Assembly: GCF_024749165.1 (NCBI RefSeq)
Contig: NZ_CP087190.1
Span: forward strand, 186,001-250,000
Reading direction: 5' to 3'
Source: Pseudomonas sp. B21-023
GTDB taxonomy: Bacteria; Pseudomonadota; Gammaproteobacteria; Pseudomonadales; Pseudomonadaceae
DNA: 64,000 nucleotides
This document shows positions 60,210-64,000 of the stretch, one piece after another. The translations under genes and the position numbers were made by a program. Under the pieces are notes generated by a model, which was not told the DNA's origin, did no database searches, and saw only the letters and a list, made by a program, of their open reading frames with translations. The stretch's first letter is position 1. The number at the start of each line of letters is the position of its first letter.

Positions 60210-61307
60210 ATGAAGAAATTGGGCAAGACGCTGCTGGCCGCCGCCCTGATGGGTGCCATGGCCACCGCTGTTCAGGCTGACGACAAGGTGCTGCACGTCT
60301 ACAACTGGTCGGACTATATCGCCCCGGACACCGTGGCCAACTTCGAGAAAGAGACCGGCATCAAGGTCGTCTACGACGTCTTCGACAGCAACGAGACCCT
60401 TGAAGCCAAGCTGCTGGCGGGCAAGTCGGGTTACGACATCGTCGTGCCGTCCAACAACTTCCTGGCCAAGCAGATCAAGGCCGGCGTCTACCAGGAGCTG
60501 GACCGCTCCAAGCTGCCGAGCTGGAAAAACCTCGACCCGGCCCTGCTCAAGGCGGTCGGCGATGCCAGCGACCCGGGCAACAAGTTCGCCTTCCCCTACA
60601 TGTGGGGCTCCATCGGCATCGGCTACAACCCGGAGAAGGTCAAGGCCGCGCTGGGCATCGACAAGATCGACTCGTGGGACGTGGTGTTCAAGCCAGAGAA
60701 CATCGCCAAGCTCAAGAGCTGCGGCGTGAGTTTCCTCGATGCGCCGACAGAGATGATCCCGGCCGCGCTGCACTACCTGGGCAAACCGAGCGACAGCACC
60801 AAGAAGGAAGACCTGAAGGCGGCCGAGGACCTGTTCCTGAAAATCCGCCCTTCGATCACCTACTTCCACTCTTCCAAGTACATCTCGGACCTGGCCAACG
60901 GCAACATCTGCGTGGCCGTGGGTTACTCGGGTGACCTGGAGCAGTCCAAGGCCCGTGCCCACGAGGCCGGCGACAAGGTCAAGCTGAGCTATGTCATTCC
61001 GAAGGAAGGTGCCGGCACCTTCTACGACATGGTCGCGATTCCGAAAGATGCCGAGAACGTCGACGCCGCCTACAAGTTCATGGAATACCTGCTACAGCCT
61101 AAAGTCATGGCCGGTATTACCAACGCCGTGCGTTTCCCGAACGGTAACAAGGCTGCCACCGAGTTCGTGGACAAGGACATTACCAGCGATCCGGCGATCT
61201 ACCCTTCCGAGGAAGTGAAAGCGCAGCTCTACGCGATCAAGGCGCCAGATAAGACCGCCCAGCGCGAGATCACCCGCAGCTGGACCAAGATCAAGTCGGG
61301 CAAGTAA
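60210..61307 (+). CDS. spuD: Periplasmic polyamine-binding protein SpuD/PotF-like (first copy)
   Basis: 365 aa binding protein for putrescine or spermidine. A Sec signal peptide of about 22 residues ends AVQA. The mature N-terminus '[16 protein letters not shown]' is diagnostic for the PotF/SpuD family; '[20 protein letters not shown]' and '[20 protein letters not shown]' follow. Tandem with a second, similar binding protein, as spuD-spuE in P. aeruginosa, where SpuD prefers putrescine and SpuE spermidine. Which is which here is set by gene order only. Start ATG 60210 with TGGAG upstream. Confidence 0.9.
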   Translation: MKKLGKTLLAAALMGAMATAVQADDKVLHVYNWSDYIAPDTVANFEKETGIKVVYDVFDSNETLEAKLLAGKSGYDIVVPSNNFLAKQIKAGVYQELDRSKLPSWKNLDPALLKAVGDASDPGNKFAFPYMWGSIGIGYNPEKVKAALGIDKIDSWDVVFKPENIAKLKSCGVSFLDAPTEMIPAALHYLGKPSDSTKKEDLKAAEDLFLKIRPSITYFHSSKYISDLANGNICVAVGYSGDLEQSKARAHEAGDKVKLSYVIPKEGAGTFYDMVAIPKDAENVDAAYKFMEYLLQPKVMAGITNAVRFPNGNKAATEFVDKDITSDPAIYPSEEVKAQLYAIKAPDKTAQREITRSWTKIKSGK

Positions 61308-61321
61308 GCCCGATGCGGCAA

Positions 61322-61351
61322 CCTCTGGGCCGGGCTTTTCCGGCCCAGAGG
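61322..61351 (+). terminator. Strong hairpin between the two binding-protein genes
   Basis: Perfect 12-bp stem (CCTCTGGGCCGG and its complement) with a 6-base GCTTTT loop, 14 bp after the spuD stop. Lacking a T-run, it more likely stabilises the spuD message and lowers downstream expression than fully terminates. Confidence 0.75.
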
Positions 61352-61396
61352 CCAGTAAAGGCAAATAAGTTTGCGGCATCCACGCCGTGAAGGTAA

Positions 61397-62563
<1,167 letters not shown>

Positions 62564-62572
62564 CAATCCAGG

Positions 62573-62593
62573 CCCGCCAGCGCAGCGGCGGGC
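62573..62593 (+). terminator. Small hairpin between spuE and spuF
   Basis: Stem GCCCGCC / GGCGGGC with a 7-base loop, 9 bp after the spuE stop. No T-tract; probably a message-processing or attenuation element. Confidence 0.55.
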
Positions 62594-62620
62594 ACACAAA
62601 TCTTGTTGGGAGTTTCACTC

Positions 62621-63763
62621 ATGGCAGTTGCCTCCGGTGCCTATAAGAAAGCCCTCGAGGGTGGCCAGCAACCCAAGCAGGTGCTGGTCAAGATCGACCG
62701 GGTCACGAAAAAGTTCGACGAAACGGTAGCCGTGGACGATGTGTCCCTGGAAATCCGCAAAGGCGAGATCTTCGCCCTGCTGGGCGGCTCCGGTTCCGGC
62801 AAGTCCACCTTGCTGCGCATGCTGGCCGGTTTCGAGCGTCCGACCGAAGGGCGGATCTTCCTCGATGGCGTCGACATCACCGACATGCCGCCCTACGAGC
62901 GGCCGATCAACATGATGTTCCAGTCCTACGCGCTGTTCCCGCACATGACCGTGGCGCAGAACATCGCCTTCGGCCTGCAGCAGGACAAGATGCCCAAGGC
63001 CGAGATCGACGCCCGCGTGGCCGAGATGCTCAAGCTGGTGCACATGACCCAGTACGCCAAGCGCAAGCCGCACCAGCTCTCCGGTGGCCAGCGCCAGCGC
63101 GTCGCTTTGGCACGCTCGCTGGCCAAGCGCCCCAAGTTGCTGCTGCTCGATGAGCCGATGGGCGCGCTGGACAAGAAACTGCGCTCGCAGATGCAACTGG
63201 AGCTGGTGGAGATCATCGAGCGCGTGGGCGTGACCTGCGTGATGGTGACCCACGACCAGGAAGAGGCCATGACCATGGCCCAGCGCATCGCCATCATGCA
63301 CCTGGGCTGGATCGCCCAGATCGGCAGCCCGATCGATATCTATGAAACCCCGACCAGCCGCCTGGTCTGCGAGTTCATCGGCAACGTCAACCTGTTTGAA
63401 GGCGAAGTGGTCGACGATGCCGAAGGCCATGCGGTCATCGCCAGCCCGGAGCTGGAGCGCAAGATCTACGTCGGCCACGGTGTAACCACTTCGGTCGAGG
63501 ACAAGCACATCACCTACGCCCTGCGGCCGGAAAAGCTGCTGGTCACCACCGAGCAGCCTACCTGCGAGCACAACTGGTCGCGCGGCAAGGTCCACGACAT
63601 CGCCTACCTCGGCGGCCACTCGGTCTTCTACGTCGAGCTGCCCAGCGGCAAGATCGTCCAGTCGTTCGTCGCCAACGCCGAGCGCCAGGGCACCCGCCCG
63701 ACCTGGGACGACGAAGTCTACGTGTGGTGGGAAGACGACAGCGGCGTGGTACTGCGGTCATGA
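62621..63763 (+). CDS. spuF: Polyamine ABC transporter ATP-binding protein SpuF/PotG-like
   Basis: 380 aa ATPase. Walker A is GGSGSGKSTLL, the signature is LSGGQRQRVALA, and Walker B is LLLLDEPMGALDKK, followed by H-loop 'VMVTHDQEEAM'. The C-terminal TOBE-like domain (about 290-375) is typical of PotA/PotG. Start ATG 62621 with TTGGGAG upstream. Its stop overlaps the permease start by ATGA. It energises uptake of the polyamines bound by the two upstream proteins. Confidence 0.93.
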   Translation: MAVASGAYKKALEGGQQPKQVLVKIDRVTKKFDETVAVDDVSLEIRKGEIFALLGGSGSGKSTLLRMLAGFERPTEGRIFLDGVDITDMPPYERPINMMFQSYALFPHMTVAQNIAFGLQQDKMPKAEIDARVAEMLKLVHMTQYAKRKPHQLSGGQRQRVALARSLAKRPKLLLLDEPMGALDKKLRSQMQLELVEIIERVGVTCVMVTHDQEEAMTMAQRIAIMHLGWIAQIGSPIDIYETPTSRLVCEFIGNVNLFEGEVVDDAEGHAVIASPELERKIYVGHGVTTSVEDKHITYALRPEKLLVTTEQPTCEHNWSRGKVHDIAYLGGHSVFYVELPSGKIVQSFVANAERQGTRPTWDDEVYVWWEDDSGVVLRS

Positions 63764-64000
63764 AAATCCGCAAGCTCAAGCGAGCATTCCAGCGCCTTGT
63801 CCCGGAGGGGCGGCACCTGGTGATCGGCGTGCCGTTCATCTGGCTGTTCCTGTTCTTCATGCTGCCGTTCTTCATTGTCCTGAAGATCAGCTTTGCCGAA
63901 GCCGATGTGGCCATCCCGCCGTACACCGAGATCTACACCTACCTGGAAGGCAAGGTCCAGCTGGTGCTGAACCTGGCCAACTATGGCCTGCTGACCGAGG
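63760..64000 (+). CDS. spuG: Polyamine ABC transporter permease SpuG/PotH-like (C-terminus beyond window)
   Basis: Only the first 80 codons are in the window. The reading starts MKIRKLKRAFQRLVPEG; a hydrophobic segment 'FIWLFLFFMLPFFIVLKISF' is at about 26-45, with the PotH-like periplasmic loop 'YLEGKVQLVLNLANY' after it. ATGA overlap with spuF shows translational coupling. A second permease gene (spuH/potI) is expected next. Confidence 0.88.
   Translation, partial: MKIRKLKRAFQRLVPEGRHLVIGVPFIWLFLFFMLPFFIVLKISFAEADVAIPPYTEIYTYLEGKVQLVLNLANYGLLTE

Overview
The window is high-GC chromosomal DNA of a Pseudomonas, most likely of the P. putida / P. entomophila / P. mosselii group. Support comes from gene content and order (gabD-gabT, desA next to a GGDEF/EAL gene, zapA-6S RNA-fau, pepP-ubiH-ubiI, argE-argA next to polyamine genes) and from many short palindromic REP elements built on a cgcggggcaagcccgctccc-type arm. 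Almost all genes are ordinary core genes. There is no rRNA, tRNA, CRISPR array or insertion sequence that I can see.

Layout. 1-8.7 kb is a sulfate-ester scavenging locus matching the sft/ats system described for P. putida S-313: a fused ABC permease (atsB, cut by the window edge), divergent binding protein atsR and alkylsulfatase dioxygenase atsK, the LysR regulator sftR, the TonB receptor sftP, and an arylsulfate sulfotransferase that lacks both a signal peptide and the disulfide loop of the E. coli enzyme. 8.9-11.9 kb is gabD-gabT (GABA to succinate). 12-17.7 kb holds signalling genes (a HDOD protein with a non-phosphorylatable receiver, a PAS-GGDEF protein, a membrane PAS-GGDEF-EAL protein) around the fatty-acid desaturase desA. 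17.8-24.3 kb is a second organosulfur operon on the minus strand: two DszC/SfnB-like flavoproteins, a DszA-like FMN monooxygenase and metQ-metN-metI, joined by overlapping stop/start codons.

24.5-33.8 kb carries a quinone oxidoreductase, a FliL-like protein, a YhiI/RbbA/YhhJ-type export system, an EVE protein, a small membrane protein, fau, 6S RNA, zapA, a coiled-coil partner and ygfB. 33.8-38.1 kb is pepP-ubiH-DUF4442-ubiI; 38.2-41 kb is an iron binding protein and permease without its ATPase; 41-45.6 kb is gcvT-gcvH-gcvP. 45.6-47.8 kb is a small AT-richer island with a PAAR-LysM-like type VI effector and a three-TM candidate immunity protein, bounded on the far side by a decayed copy of the last 57 bp of gcvP. 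47.9-52.4 kb has a DUF2388 protein, an orphan GspE ATPase, an ACT-like protein divergent from an Lrp regulator, and a CYTH-CHAD protein. 52.5-55.1 kb is argE and argA. 55.2-64 kb is polyamine uptake and catabolism: two gamma-glutamylpolyamine synthetases, spuC, and the spuDEFG transporter genes, the last cut by the window end.

The themes fit together: two separate sulfur-starvation scavenging loci, and a nitrogen/polyamine route in which Spu proteins import and open putrescine/spermidine toward GABA, which GabT and GabD convert to succinate. The most unusual parts are the effector island with its gcvP scar, the leaderless sulfotransferase, and the degenerate receiver. Assignments come from reading motifs and family knowledge; no database search was run.
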